A stretch of DNA of 64,000 nucleotides from Posidonia oceanica (GCA_037176725.1 JAZBRS010000044.1:5270001-5334000), one strand, 5' to 3'; shown: positions 22,601 through 33,035, numbered from the stretch's first letter. Numbers and translations: made by a program. The notes: a model not told the origin generated them from the letters alone.

Positions 22601-22899
22601 CCCACCTCCTCGGTCTCCACGGCATAAGCTACCGCCTCGGGCACGTCTACCAGTGCCACCACCTCCTCAGTCTCCATGGCACAAGCTGCTGCCTCGGGCA
22701 CGTCTACCGGTGCCACTACCTCCTCCGGCATCTCAACTGCCGCCTCCTCCGTCATACCCGGTGCCACCACCTCCTCCGTCATCCCGATTGCCTCTAGCAC
22801 CCTCACCGGAGTCGGCCCAGACTCGTCGGACGTCGATGGGCCATCCCCCCTCCGTGCCAACTTCTTGGGCCTCATGTAGGCTTTACCAAATCTCGGCAT
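19678..22899 (-). pseudogene. Eight-exon plant mobile domain (PMD) gene, antisense in retrotransposon A
   Basis: Exons on the minus strand: 22899-22162, 22088-21441, 21353-21180, 21114-20629, 20554-20453, 20379-20317, 20246-19992, 19923-19678. All seven introns are GT-AG and all are phase 0; about 903 codons. Exon 1 is acidic with 19-residue repeats. Exons 2-4 form the PMD: RLRQMGFGHFL, YHPHTSSFV, GEFVLSLEDMARLTGL, FGDLLFSH, WLHCWNHCHF and LRQLGRRQIQPQ. Exons 5-8 are charged and heptad-like (probably coiled coil) with a Ser/Arg-rich tail. PMD proteins include MAIN and MAIL1, nuclear factors linked to transposon silencing. Five stops (21711, 21534, 20914, two in exon 7) fit C-to-T change; no frameshift. 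Could be a captured host gene or an element gene. Confidence 0.85.
22495..22720 (-). repeat. 57-bp coding repeat in PMD exon 1
   Basis: Four units encode a 19-residue acidic repeat with the core ETEEVVAPVDVPEAVACA. The frame is kept through all units. Disordered acidic tracts of this kind are common before PMD domains; no function can be given. Confidence 0.85.
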
Positions 22900-23168
22900 A
22901 AATTGGAAAAGACCCAATAGAGGTCAAAATACTATCTGGAATGATGAAGAGGAGGAGAAGAGGGGAAGAAAGTAGGCTCACCGGAGCTCAAGGTTGTAGT
23001 TCTGGTTTGCCGGAATCCGCACTGCCGCTGCCGCCGTGCCCTAGCTCCAGCCGTCCAAGCTCGGAAATTTAGAAGGAGTCGTCGCCGTCGCCGGAGAAGA
23101 AGAGGAAGGGAAGTGGTGAGCGGGAAAATGGGGAAGAAAGGCGGAGAGGTCTGTTAAAGACCCCGACG

Positions 23169-23405
23169 CGTTGGACGCTATCCTCTTTTGCGTCATACGT
23201 TGGACGCAGTAAAGAGCCGCGTCCTACACCTTGGGTGATAGTTAGACGTTGGATGCAACCCATTCTAGCGTCATATGTTGGACGCAGAATCATGTAGCAT
23301 CCAATACTTCAGAGAAGCTTAAAATGCCGAATTTTGCCAGAAAGCTTCCAAATCAATTTTCTTCCAATACCAGAGGTTTCTACAAGTTAGAATGCGCATG
23401 GAAAT
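23169..23405. repeat. Right flank of PMD cassette: two dyad modules plus direct repeat
   Basis: Modules at 23169-23229 and 23250-23310, followed at 23344-23400 by the stretch shared with 19215-19270 (TTCTACAAGTTAGAAT and neighbours). It lies upstream of the antisense gene's first exon, which begins about 270 bases away. Confidence 0.75.
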
Positions 23406-23454
23406 GAGGCCGTCATGATTTTCGAAGATCCCGAAGTACCACCGGGTCAACAAA

Positions 23455-23660
23455 GCGAAGCCAAAGAAGTATTCTTTTGTTCCCTTGGGCAACCCCCTCG
23501 GCGTGTTTTATTTCAGTTTTTCCTTAGGCGACCCCCTTGGTGTGTTTTATTTTCCTTGGGCAACCCCCTTGGCGTGTTTTATCTCAGTTTTTCCTTGGGC
23601 AACCCCCTCGGCGATGTTTTAGTTCTGTTTTTCCCTGGGCAACCCCCTCGACGAGTCTTT
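23455..23660 (+). repeat. CCTTGGGCAACCCCCTCGGC tandem repeat
   Basis: Four units of 40-60 bp carry GGGCAACCCCCTCGGCGTGT, each followed by a T-rich spacer. This opens the right copy's 3' minisatellite zone; the left copy has only one or two units near 10660. Confidence 0.75.
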
Positions 23661-23696
23661 TAAATTTCAATTCTATCCCTTTGGCCAACGCCTAAA

Positions 23697-23995
23697 GGTA
23701 GATCTTTGAGTGTTGGATAAATCCAACTCAAACCTTGAGTGTTGGATAAACCAGCTCAAACCTTGAGTGTTGGACAAATCCAGCTCAATCCTTGAGTGTT
23801 GGATAAATCCAGCTCAATCCTTGAGTGTTGGACAAATCCAGCTCCAACATTGAGTGTTGGATAAATCCAGCTCAAACCTTGAGTGTTGGATAAATCCAGC
23901 TCAAACCTTGAGTGTTGGATAATCCAGCTCAATCCTTGAGTGTTGGATGTCTGATCCAGCTCATTTTCTCTGAGTGTTGGATGTTTGATCCAGCT
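23697..23995 (+). repeat. 29-bp minisatellite (right copy)
   Basis: About ten units of CCTTGAGTGTTGGATAAATC plus CAGCTCAAA. Longer than the equivalent array in the left copy, so it has expanded or contracted since the two bodies parted. Confidence 0.9.
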
Positions 23996-24054
23996 CAAGT
24001 CTTTTAAATGTTTTGTTTTCGACCTCCTTGGGCAATCCCCTCGACGAATCAAGA

Positions 24055-24805
24055 AAGATCCCCGGAGCATAACCGGGATACAAAAGCAAGAATCCCCAGA
24101 GCATAACCGGGACACCAAAGCAAAGATCTCTGGAGCACAACCGGGATAACAAAGCAAACCAATCAGTAGAAATATCCCCCGAGCATAACCAGGTCACCAA
24201 AGCAAAGATCCCCGGAGCACAACCGGGATAACAAAGCAAATCAACCAAAGTAAAGATCCCTAGAGCATAACCGGGACACCAAAGCAAAGATCCTCGGAGC
24301 ATAACCGGAATAACAAAGCAAACCAATCAAAAGTAGATACCCCGGAGCACAACCGGACAAACAAAGCAAGACCCGGAGCACAACCGGACAAATAAAGCAA
24401 GCCCCGGAGCACAACCGGAAAAACAAGCAAGTCCTGGAGCACAACCGGACAAACAAAGCAAGCCCCGGAGCACAACCAGACAAATAAAGCAAGCCCTAGA
24501 GCACAACCGGACAAACAAAGCAAGCCCTGGAGTACAACCGGACAAATAAAGCAAGCCCTGGAGCATAACCGGATAAACAAAGCAAGCCCCAGAGCACAAC
24601 CGGACAAACAAAGCAAGCCCCGGAGCACAACCGGACAAATAAAGCAAGCCCCGGAGCATAACCAGATAAACAAAGCAAACCCCGGAGCACAACCAGACAA
24701 GCAAAGCAAACCAATCAAAAGCAGGTACCCCAGAGTATAACTGGACAAACAAAGCAAACCAATCAGCAGAAAGATCCCTGGAGTATAACCGGGTCAACAA
24801 AGCAA
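24055..24805 (+). repeat. 31-bp minisatellite with CCGGAGCACAACCGG (right copy)
   Basis: Same structure as the left array: 43-45-bp variants first, then about fifteen 31-bp units. The order of longer and shorter variants is similar in both copies, so the array was inherited as a block. Confidence 0.9.
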
Positions 24806-24811
24806 AGTCAA

Positions 24812-25195
24812 CGGTATTAGTGAACCCACTGTTCACTAACTCCTGCGTCAGAAGATGATGGTCCCCACCAAGAATGTAGGCAACATTCAATGAAAGGACA
24901 CTTGATTCTGACGAATAACGCCAATAGTATCGATGGACTCATTGTTCATTGATTCCGGGTCACGAGATGACGGTCTCTGTCGAGAATGTAGGCAACATTC
25001 AATGAAAAGATACCTAATTGTGACGAATAGAGCCAACGCGGTCGGCAGAGAAGAGGTCATTTCCCCTTTTGCTTGGGAGCATCATGGACCTCTCGCTCAC
25101 CAACCCGCATATCATGAGACGACGGTCCCTTGGGAGAGTGTAGGCTACACTCGAGGAAAGGGCACCTGATCATGACAAATTGCATTCACACATGT
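24812..25195 (+). repeat. About 113-bp tandem repeat, three units (right copy)
   Basis: Closely parallel to the left-copy set, unit for unit. Confidence 0.7.
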
Positions 25196-25419
25196 GTTAG
25201 TCTGCCCTGGGTGGTGAGAAAAATTCCTGAGCCAACCCTATATATAAATTAAAGCCGACGATGATGGAGGAACCTCATTACCTAGGGTCATGCATTGCAT
25301 ATCATGACCCCTTTTGGCATTCCCGTCAGCACGCATCCATGCATAGTGCATTGTATTGCATTCGCATTGTATTGCATTGGCATTGAGTGGTCGTCGGAAT
25401 CATTAGCTATCCTTCCTGT

Positions 25420-25620
25420 TAGTTTGACCCCCACGGGCAGTCCCCATGGCATGTCTTTTAGTTTGACCCCGCGGACAATCCCCGTGGCATGTCTTTTAAG
25501 TTTGACCTCATGGGCAACCCTGTGCCAGTGTCTTTAGTTTAACCCCCGCGGGCCATCCCTGCGGCATGTCGTTAGTTTGTTCCCTTTGGGCAATCCCCAT
25601 GGCCATGTTTCTTTAGTCGA
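25420..25620 (+). repeat. About 40-bp tandem repeat (right copy)
   Basis: Five units of AGTTTGACCCC plus CGTGGCATGTC wording, parallel to the left copy. Confidence 0.75.
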
Positions 25621-25743
25621 CCCTCTTTGTCTCCCGTCCAAGCCTAGTGACAGCAGGCATTGGATTTCATTTAGGATCTTTAGGTAGCGCCACACGGGAG
25701 TATCGTCTCGCCTTGTAGATAGCTTCGTGCCGAAGCCATCTTC

Positions 25744-25757
25744 AAGGAGGGGCAATC
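25744..25757 (+). promoter_or_regulatory. Polypurine tract of the right A copy
   Basis: AAGGAGGGGCAATC directly before the LTR start (here TATAGATACCCC, with the canonical TG changed to TA). This fixes the 3' LTR boundary. Confidence 0.8.
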
Positions 25758-25984
25758 TATAGATACCCCGTTTTGGCACTCCCTTCATGGTAGTGTAGTT
25801 TGTTATATTAGGCCACCTTTAGAAGCTCTTTTCCCAGCTCAAGTACTCTCATCAAACTTATTGACACCTATCCCTGTGGTCGAGAGGCCAAAATTGGCAA
25901 GTTTCCATTTGAGTGTGTTGGACGCTGTGTATCATAGCGTCCAACAACAAGTTCCATTTGAGTGTGTTGGACGCTGGCTCGTTT

Positions 25985-26004
25985 AGCGTCCAACGTTGGA
26001 CGCT
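25985..26004. repeat. Perfect 20-bp palindrome AGCGTCCAACGTTGGACGCT
   Basis: Centre of a dyad module in the right LTR, with no mismatch. The equivalent in the middle LTR has one CG to CA change. Such centres are where two words of opposite sense abut. Confidence 0.9.
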
Positions 26005-26307
26005 GTGAACCATAGCGTCCAACAACCTGGTTTTCAGTTTCCCCAAACTTGCCATATTTGGTTGAAATCAAATTTCGTGCTTTGCCTCCACTAAGTGTCC
26101 TTTGACCGGTCAAGCCCTTAATGGGTTTTAATGGTCATTAATCAGCCACTTATTGAGGAATATTATTTAATCTTGGCATCTTTGCGTTGGAGTGTCGTTG
26201 GACGTTGGCTTTCCCAGTGTCTAACGTTGGACGCTGTAACGGTCGGCGTCCAACACTTCTGAATCAGGAAAGTTGCTGACTTGGCCTTTTTGTTCCTCCC
26301 CTGCTTC

Positions 26308-26314
26308 TATAAAA
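26308..26314 (+). promoter_or_regulatory. TATA box of right LTR A
   Basis: TATAAAA in the loop of the CCCTGCTT / AAGCAGGG inverted repeat, unchanged from the middle LTR. Read-through from here would transcribe the flanking LTR C1. Confidence 0.6.
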
Positions 26315-28049
26315 GCAGGGGTACCCCCACTAGGATCTGGGACGAAAATTGGAGAGACCTGTGAGGGATTTAGAAGTGATTTTCAAGAGAGAAACACAAA
26401 TTTTGAGAAGAAGTAGTGAGAGCAAGTAGAAAGTGTTTTGAGCTCAAATCTTGAGAGAAGAGGTGGAGAAAGAGTTTTGTGGGAGCTTGAGTCCTCCTCT
26501 GTCATCAGTGGCACGACATCGACCCCACTTGCATTCCTTGCATAGACAAAAGGGGGCTTTCTTTAGTTTTCCTTTTTTTTTCACATCATATGTTTAATTT
26601 CGTAGTATAATGAAGCATTTCATTTCATATATTGTTGTACCTAGGCATAATCATACTTAGTTGCAACTAGGGGGATAAAACCCCTCGGTTAAGTACTCCT
26701 CCTTTCATTTTATGTTCATTTTCAATTTGTTTTGAATTATATACTACACTTTGTTAATCCGTATCTCTAAAATCTGTTTTACAAGGAAAAGAAGAAGAAG
26801 AAGAAACTCATCAAGTACGGGCACCCTTAGGCAACGCTGGCGTTGTCCCAAGGTAGCTGAACCCGCAATCACATCACATCTCCCCAAGGCATCTCGAGGG
26901 CCGGCGAAAGCGAACCGAGAGTGGCGATCACACCAATTCTGTCACCTGTGGAGTGACGGAGTTGGATACAAAAAAGGGACAACAAGGAAGCACTAAATAG
27001 ACACAATAAGCTTCTCCTAATTAAAAACCCCATATCCACACATCACACCTCCACTGACCTTCTCCTTCTTCACCCAACCGCAACCTCCCACTCGGCTTCT
27101 CCCAAACCAACCCCACTACAGCAACTACAAGAGGGGGAAGGGACACAAAAACATCACAACAACAACTGCAAGAAGGAGGGAGGAGAAAAAACAGAAAACC
27201 TTCACAGGAGAACCCACCTCTTTTTTTTTCACAACAGAGATGCAACCCACCTTCCTCACAGGCCTTCCTCACTCTCCTCTCCTTCCTCACGACCCACAGG
27301 AGCAACCCTAGAGGAGGAGAAACCCAATAGCAACCGAAGAACCCAAAAAGAAAAAAAGAATAACCTAGGAGAGAAAAGGATAATTCTTCTCTAACCGACT
27401 GCCTCCTTCTTCACAAACCTCTCCACCCATTTTCCACCATCAAGAAGACCCACTAGAGGAGAGGAGACAGGGAGGGAGAGCCACAACGGAGTGGAGAGGG
27501 ATTGAGAGAGAGTTTTTAGAGAAAATATCAGAGAGAGATCCATCATTCCAAATTCAGGAATTGAGAAGAGAATGTGAGATCTGACACGTCCCGGAGCTTC
27601 GCCTGACCTCCACGAACTCAACCCAACGCCTCCTGCGTGCCGCCGTTGCCTCCAGATGCCTCACCACCTCGCAGCACCACCGCCGAACCCACCTGAGGTC
27701 GGTGGCCCGTTCCAAGCACCCACACAGGTAACCAACTCCTCCCTTAGCTCTGCCTTACTCCCCTCTTTCTTCTCAACTCTCCTCCGGCGCGTTTCGTGCC
27801 CTGTGCACCATTTCCCACCTCGCTGGACTTCCTTTCTTCCCCGGTGCCGGCCACTGTCTGCAAATCAGCTTTGCCGCTCCGGATCGTCCGCCGCTCCACT
27901 GGACAGCACCCAGACCTTCGCCGGACGTCGCCCGGGCCAACCACATGCCGCCCGTGCCCCATCGCCGCCTGCACCGCCGCTGCAACGCTGGATTCGCCGC
28001 CTCCGCCCGCAGTTCATTGTAGCATTAGGGTTATTAAAGTTTTAATTTA

Positions 28050-29250
28050 AATTTCGTTTGACATTGAAATTTAGTCCAACAAGTTTTTATGTTTTCATTT
28101 AGGTCCTGGTTTCGTTTGAATTTCATTTAAGTTTGATTTTTAACTTTATTGCATTACATTTAAGTTCAGCATTTTATTTTATTTGCATCTAAGTCTTGAA
28201 TCAATCACAGCATTTAAATGTCATTTTTTTATCTTATTGCATTGCATTTAAATCCAGTAAGTTGTTTTAGCTACATTTCAGTCCTAAATGCATTCATCCA
28301 TTCATTTAATTTTTTTTTAAATCATATTGCATTACAGAAAAGTTCAAAAACTTATTTTAATTGCATTTCAGTCCTGTTTGCTTTAAATCATTCATTTAAA
28401 TCACATTTTTTATCTTATTGTATTGCATTTAAATCCAATAAGTTGTTTAAATTGCATTTTAGTCCTCTGAGCATACATCCATTCATTTAAATGTGGTTTT
28501 TAAACTATATTGCATTGCAGTTTAGTCCAGCACCTTAGTTTATTTACACTTAAGTCTTGTATCAGTTTCAGTAGTCATTTAACTGCATTTTTCAAACCAT
28601 ATTGCATTGCATTTTAGTCCAGGACTTTAGTTTAATTGCATTTAAGTCCTGCATACCTACAGAAGTCATTTAATTGCACATTTTAAACTGTATTACAATA
28701 CCGAAAAGTCCTGTGATCATGTTTATTTGCAGTTAAGTCCTACTTGCATTCAAAACATCATTTAAGTTGCATTTTCAACCATACTGCATTGTAATAATGT
28801 CCTACAGTTTTCGAAATTGCATGTCAGCCCCTTTTTTTAACTGTTGCTTGTTTGCATGCCTGTTTAACTTTGCATTTTAAACCCTACATGTTTTCAAAAT
28901 TGCATATAGGTCCTTATGTTTGCTTTCTTCATGTTTGCATCTTATTTTGCATTTAAAACCCAACAGTTAAGTCTAATTGCATGTTAGTTCTAAAATTCAA
29001 CAGTGATGTGCTTGCATGTTTCTTTTGCTTTGCATTTAGGTCCAACATGTTTTCAAAATTGCATATAGGTCCATTTCTTGCATGATTGCCTGCATACCTT
29101 CTAATTATTGTTGCATTTACCCCTACCGGCCCCTACATTGTTGCATTAATGTTTTAGCATGCATTTGCCCTGATTGTCTTGTATTTTGCCATGTCATTGC
29201 ACATAGGCCCTTGTAGTTTGTTTTAATTACATTTAGGTCCCTACCTTTTA
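28050..29250 (+). repeat. Degenerate 91-bp tandem repeats in LTR C1
   Basis: The phrase AGTCCAGCA...TTAGTTTA recurs at about 28251, 28340, 28431, 28524 and 28616, that is every 89 to 93 bp, with TTGCATT and CATTTAAAT between; it fades to the right. Inverted counterparts are at 44900-46020 and 57900-58950. Confidence 0.7.
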
Positions 29251-29649
29251 CATTCTTACATGCATAGCATCTTCATGCCATTGCATATAGCATCCTTGCA
29301 TACTTTTGAGCATTCTTAGCCTCATTGCATGTAGGACACCTTGCATTGCACACACATAGGGGTAATTTGCACTTAGGCTCCCATTTAAATCACTTTTCTG
29401 GTCCTTGAGCTATCTGACTTGAAACCTGAATAACTTTTGATTGGACCGTTGGATCTTCACGATCCAACCATCCAGGTCTTCCTAGTTGAATGATCTTTCC
29501 TTCTAACCAAAGTTATTTCAGATCAGGCCTCAGATCTTCAAGATAAGTCCATCTAAATCATTGCATATCACTTACTGCTTGTCACTTGCACTGCATGCCT
29601 TGTTTTCGCACCTTGTTTCTTGTGCATGTAGATTAGGGTTTTCCACCCT

Positions 29650-29880
29650 TTATTTTCTTTCCCCTTTGCTTGTTTCACACTTACATTGCGTGGTTTTACG
29701 TGGCTTTCTGCTCCTGCTTTCTTTCCCCTTTGCTTGTTGTGTACTTGCATTGTGTGGCTTTAATCCCTGTTTTGTTTCTTACTTACATCGCCTATTTTCC
29801 GCCCTTGCTTCGTTTCCCCTTTGCTTGTTGCATACTTGCATTGCGTGGTTTTTGCTCGGCATTTTGTTTTATCGCCTGCA
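29650..29880 (+). repeat. Three to four tandem units with CCCCTTTGCTTGTTG
   Basis: Units of roughly 75-90 bp share TTTCCCCTTTGCTTGTTG and TTGCATTGCGTGG-like parts. Small ORFs here are artefacts of this repeat. Confidence 0.6.
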
Positions 29881-30530
29881 TTTGCATTAAAGCAGTGATG
29901 TTTACTGTCTGGAGTTCTTATGAACCAGGGCTCGTCCCGTTTGGAACATTGACAGTGCAGCTGAGTACATTGGCTGCATGTTTACTTTTTTATCACGCAT
30001 TTCAGCACTTAGAGTGTACACTTGGGCATGTAATTACAGCATACATGACATTTAGGCATTTAGGCATGCACTTTAGCATTTATAACATGGCATAGCATTC
30101 TTCGCCCCTTGGGCGCGCATTTAAGGCAAGCATCGATATCTTACACATGTAAGCGAGTTTAGCCTAGAAAGACCGATTTCCGGCGTGTCGGGGGTGCCTA
30201 ACACCTTCCCCGCGCATAACAGGAGTCCTTACCCTTTCTCTGGCCTGCATTGACCATCTAGCCTTTGTCCTTGGCACGAGTCATTCATTTTGCATAGCAT
30301 TGCATCCATTTGCATGTTTTCATGTATTTTCCCGGTTTTCCTCGTCTCCCGACTTAATAGACTAGGTGTCGACTCCGTATTTGCTTTATCTTTTCTTCTT
30401 CCTCTTTTTGCCAGCGTTTCGCAGTAGAGTATCCCTCATCAGGTCCTACTGCTAATAGCAACCTAATTTCGGTTGGTGCACGCGAGCTTTGGCATCGTGC
30501 ATGGACGATCCGATTTTCAGGATAGCTACA

Positions 30531-30842
30531 ATGATCATAAAAAAAATTCACACAAGAATCAACAAAGAAAACAAGGAGGATACTACTTCAAATTTTTCCC
30601 TTGGAATTCGTGAATCTTATGACTTTGAAGAGAATCTAAAATCATGTTTGTTAAAGAATTCGTGTGCTTTTGATTATTTGAAGCATTGTCATCGGTTCCT
30701 GCGAACATGAGTGTTGACGATGTATTTCCAAAGCTTCCAAAAGGTCTAAATCACTTTGATAAAAAGCCTCAGTAGGCAAGCTGATAAGATATTGAAGACA
30801 ATGTTGCACTGTGCGGAAATGACCATGAAAAGCTATGGATCC
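30531..30842 (+). other. Unassigned interval between LTR C1 and the copia LTR
   Basis: AT-rich, no recognisable domain. The 73-codon ORF at 30489-30710 starts inside the LTR and is not convincing. Confidence 0.4.
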
Positions 30843-31066
30843 TGTTGGAAGATTGAAGAGTAATGCTCTCGTATATTCACAAGATAGAAAGAGGTGGTTT
30901 GAAGTTTTCTCCGGATGACCGATTATAGGTAAGCAATTATTATTGGTCCTAAGTCCAAATGTTCAACATATGTAACTTAACAAATTTGATTAGTGGGCTA
31001 GTCCAATTAAGACATATTAGATTAAGTAATGTATGATGAATATTATAATACAACTATGGAGTGTGC

Positions 31067-31075
31067 TATAAAAAA
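31067..31075 (+). promoter_or_regulatory. TATA box of the copia LTR
   Basis: TATAAAAAA after GTGTGC, followed by a stretch typical of a copia R region (TCTCTAAGATTTTAACACAATC). Position fits an LTR ending at 31471. Confidence 0.5.
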
Positions 31076-31228
31076 GACTTTCTCTAAGATTTTAACACAA
31101 TCACATAACAATTCTTCTAGCTCTTTTGTTTTGAGTGACTAACTCTATAAGAGTCGAGGTGGTTACTGTAGGGATACGTACAATGAACGCTTCTACATCA
31201 AGATCGACAACATTACGACATCACGTAA

Positions 31229-31450
31229 GGGTCCATTTGGTTAAGCTTTTAGATAGTTTTTGAGCAAGTAGCTTCTCCCCAAAAGCTACAATGGTCCACA
31301 GTTCTACCAAACACTACCAGTTTCTCAGAGGCATGTACCTTTTGGAATAACGATTCTTTTACATTTCTAGAAGTTGGGGTATAACTGTTTTTAACCAGAA
31401 GCTAATTTCTATACTTGGGTCAAGAAGCTGAAGCTTTACCAAACGGACCC
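31229..31450. mobile_element. Tourist-like (PIF/Harbinger) MITE
   Basis: A 222-bp element with inverted ends GGGTCCATTTGGTTAAGCTT and, on the other strand, GGGTCCGTTTGGTAAAGCTT (two mismatches in 20). It is flanked by direct TAA copies at 31226-31228 and 31451-31453, the three-base target typical of PIF/Harbinger. No coding capacity. It split the copia LTR after that element had inserted. Confidence 0.85.
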
Positions 31451-31473
31451 TAAGTCTCATATAGTCTATCAAA

Positions 31474-31491
31474 TGGTATCAGAGCCACGTC
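31474..31491 (+). promoter_or_regulatory. tRNA-iMet primer binding site of the copia element
   Basis: TGGTATCAGAGCCACGTC, two bases after the LTR end. TGGTATCAGAGC is the classic complement of the plant initiator methionine tRNA 3' end and marks the start of the internal region. Confidence 0.9.
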
Positions 31492-33035
31492 CTTGCCGTT
31501 GTTTTTGAGTTTTATGGAAGTTTTCATCATATGGTTTTATTTGTACGCATCCGATTTCGTGTACAACGATGAAATAATGAGGAAAATTATATTAAATGGA
31601 ATATCAGACCTTTTGGGTTGTGTGGAGGTTGTTTTCCGGCCATTCATGTATGTTCTGACAACCGGAACGATTTTCCAAGTCACACATGAAGTAGAATCGG
31701 CCTTTTCCAGCCATCCATGCTGTTTCTAGTGGTTGGAACGGTCTTTTTAAGCCTTTTTCCGATCGTCGACGGTCAGATCTAGCCTGTCTTGGCTGAAAAT
31801 GTCCATGGTGGCCATTTTCCGGCCCCCAACCGGTGACTGGGTGCCCACCGGAGGCCGCAGCACCACCGCCACCATTTATCTTTCCCATTTTTGAATCCCG
31901 TTAGGGTTTCTAGGTTTTTCGAGTAAACCCGATTTGCCCATTTATCATTTTATTGTTATTTATTTTATGATAATTGCATAGAAGTCCTTGCAATCTTATT
32001 TTCTTACATCTGAGTTTTATTTTAATTAGAAAAACTTTATAAAGTCCACTAATTTAATGAAAACCCCACAGAAATCTATTATTTCTTTTAAATCATGAGT
32101 TTTCTGATTGTCACACTCACGTTATCTGTTATTGTGGAAAACACCGTAAGTTTTTGAAATATTTGTTTGGTCCTTGAAGTTTAAATATTTGTTCTAAAAT
32201 GTAATTTTGCATAAACAGAATATAGTTTATGTTAAAATAAACTATTGTAGTTTATTTTAATTGCATTTCAGTCCATGTTCTATGATTTATTGATTAAATA
32301 TTTTTAGAAAGCATGTTTAAGGATAATTTAGACTGAAATTTTTGAATTTAATTATCTGAATATTTTATCCATGTGGTATTTATGTATTTTGGATAAATAG
32401 ATAATTAATTTACATATTACATCTAATGACAAATTGGACCTATGCGTGACAGTTTTATGTCTTATTTATCAATGCTATTAAGGAACATGCTTTCGTTATT
32501 TTAACATGTCATAAAGTTATTTTAGCATGATTAAAGTATTTTACATATATTTGTCCAATTTTAAGGTTTCCTGAATGTCACGTAATTTTACTTTTAATTT
32601 AGACGACTTGGAATCTCACCTACATGACACCAAGTAAGAAAAATTGATTGTATTAATTACATAAGTCTAGATTTAAATCTAATAAGGATGGTGCTCGAAC
32701 TTACATTTAAATAAATGAGATTAACAAGTTTTCACCAACGTGAAATTGTTATGCTTATATCTAAAAGGGTGGAATAATTTTGTTTGTATAATTAATATGT
32801 AATATTTTAGTATCCAATGATGTTATGTTACGTAGATATTTATACATGCAAAATTAGTTTCATATTTATTTAATTGATGGCATGTTATTTCATCTACCAA
32901 CATAGAGTTATGATGATGTTATTGTTAAATATAAAGTTTGAATGTGAGTAATTTTTGCAGCTTTTCTGTTGATAGAAGCATGATTAGAGTAGTTTTTTGA
33001 ATGGTACAATTTTCCAATAATGGAGGAAATCTTTA
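31492..33035 (+). other. Leader of the copia element
   Basis: About 1.5 kb of AT-rich DNA without a convincing gene between primer site and gag. A GC-richer patch at 31620-31890 has CCGGCC words; its minus-strand 94-codon ORF has no family pattern. Confidence 0.55.

Larger units (their letters stand above)
25758..27040 (+). mobile_element. Right (3') LTR of family A
   Basis: It matches 12380-13694 over its length and ends CCCATATCCACA. What follows (CATCACACC) is not a primer site, so this is the terminal LTR of the tandem A structure. Compared with the middle LTR it lacks one dyad unit, and scattered differences include CG to TG changes. It carries the perfect 20-bp palindrome at 25985-26004 and a TATA box at 26308. 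Confidence 0.9.
27041..30530 (+). mobile_element. LTR C1 (long Tat-type LTR), 5' truncated
   Basis: It ends GGATAGCTACA, equivalent (inverted) to the ends of C4 and C5, and shares with them a GC-rich head, degenerate tandem repeats of about 91 bp with TTGCATTTAAGTCC wording, the ATCTGAGGC...CCAACGG stretch (about 29390-29530) and the GTGCCTAACACCTTCCCC block (30200). The canonical TGTAGACACCCC start is missing; the A structure abuts it at 27041, so A probably inserted into this LTR. ORFs in its GC-rich head have no family pattern and are not counted as genes. Confidence 0.75.
30843..31471 (+). mobile_element. Probable 5' LTR of a Ty1/copia element
   Basis: The right end is firm: it ends in TCA, then AA, then a tRNA-iMet primer site. 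A TATA box (31067) lies about 400 bases upstream of that end. The left end, TGTTGGAAG at 30843, is my best guess from the usual copia TGTTGG start and is not confirmed by a second LTR. A 222-bp MITE is inserted at 31229-31450, so the LTR proper would be about 400 bp. Confidence 0.55.

Noticed and set aside
22262..22901. Plus-strand Pro/Ser-rich ORFs opposite PMD exon 1
   Set aside because: Shadow of the acidic repeat on the minus strand; the minus strand has the exon structure and the domain.
27656..28045. Pro/Arg-rich ORFs in LTR C1
   Set aside because: GC-rich LTR part without conserved protein in C4 and C5.
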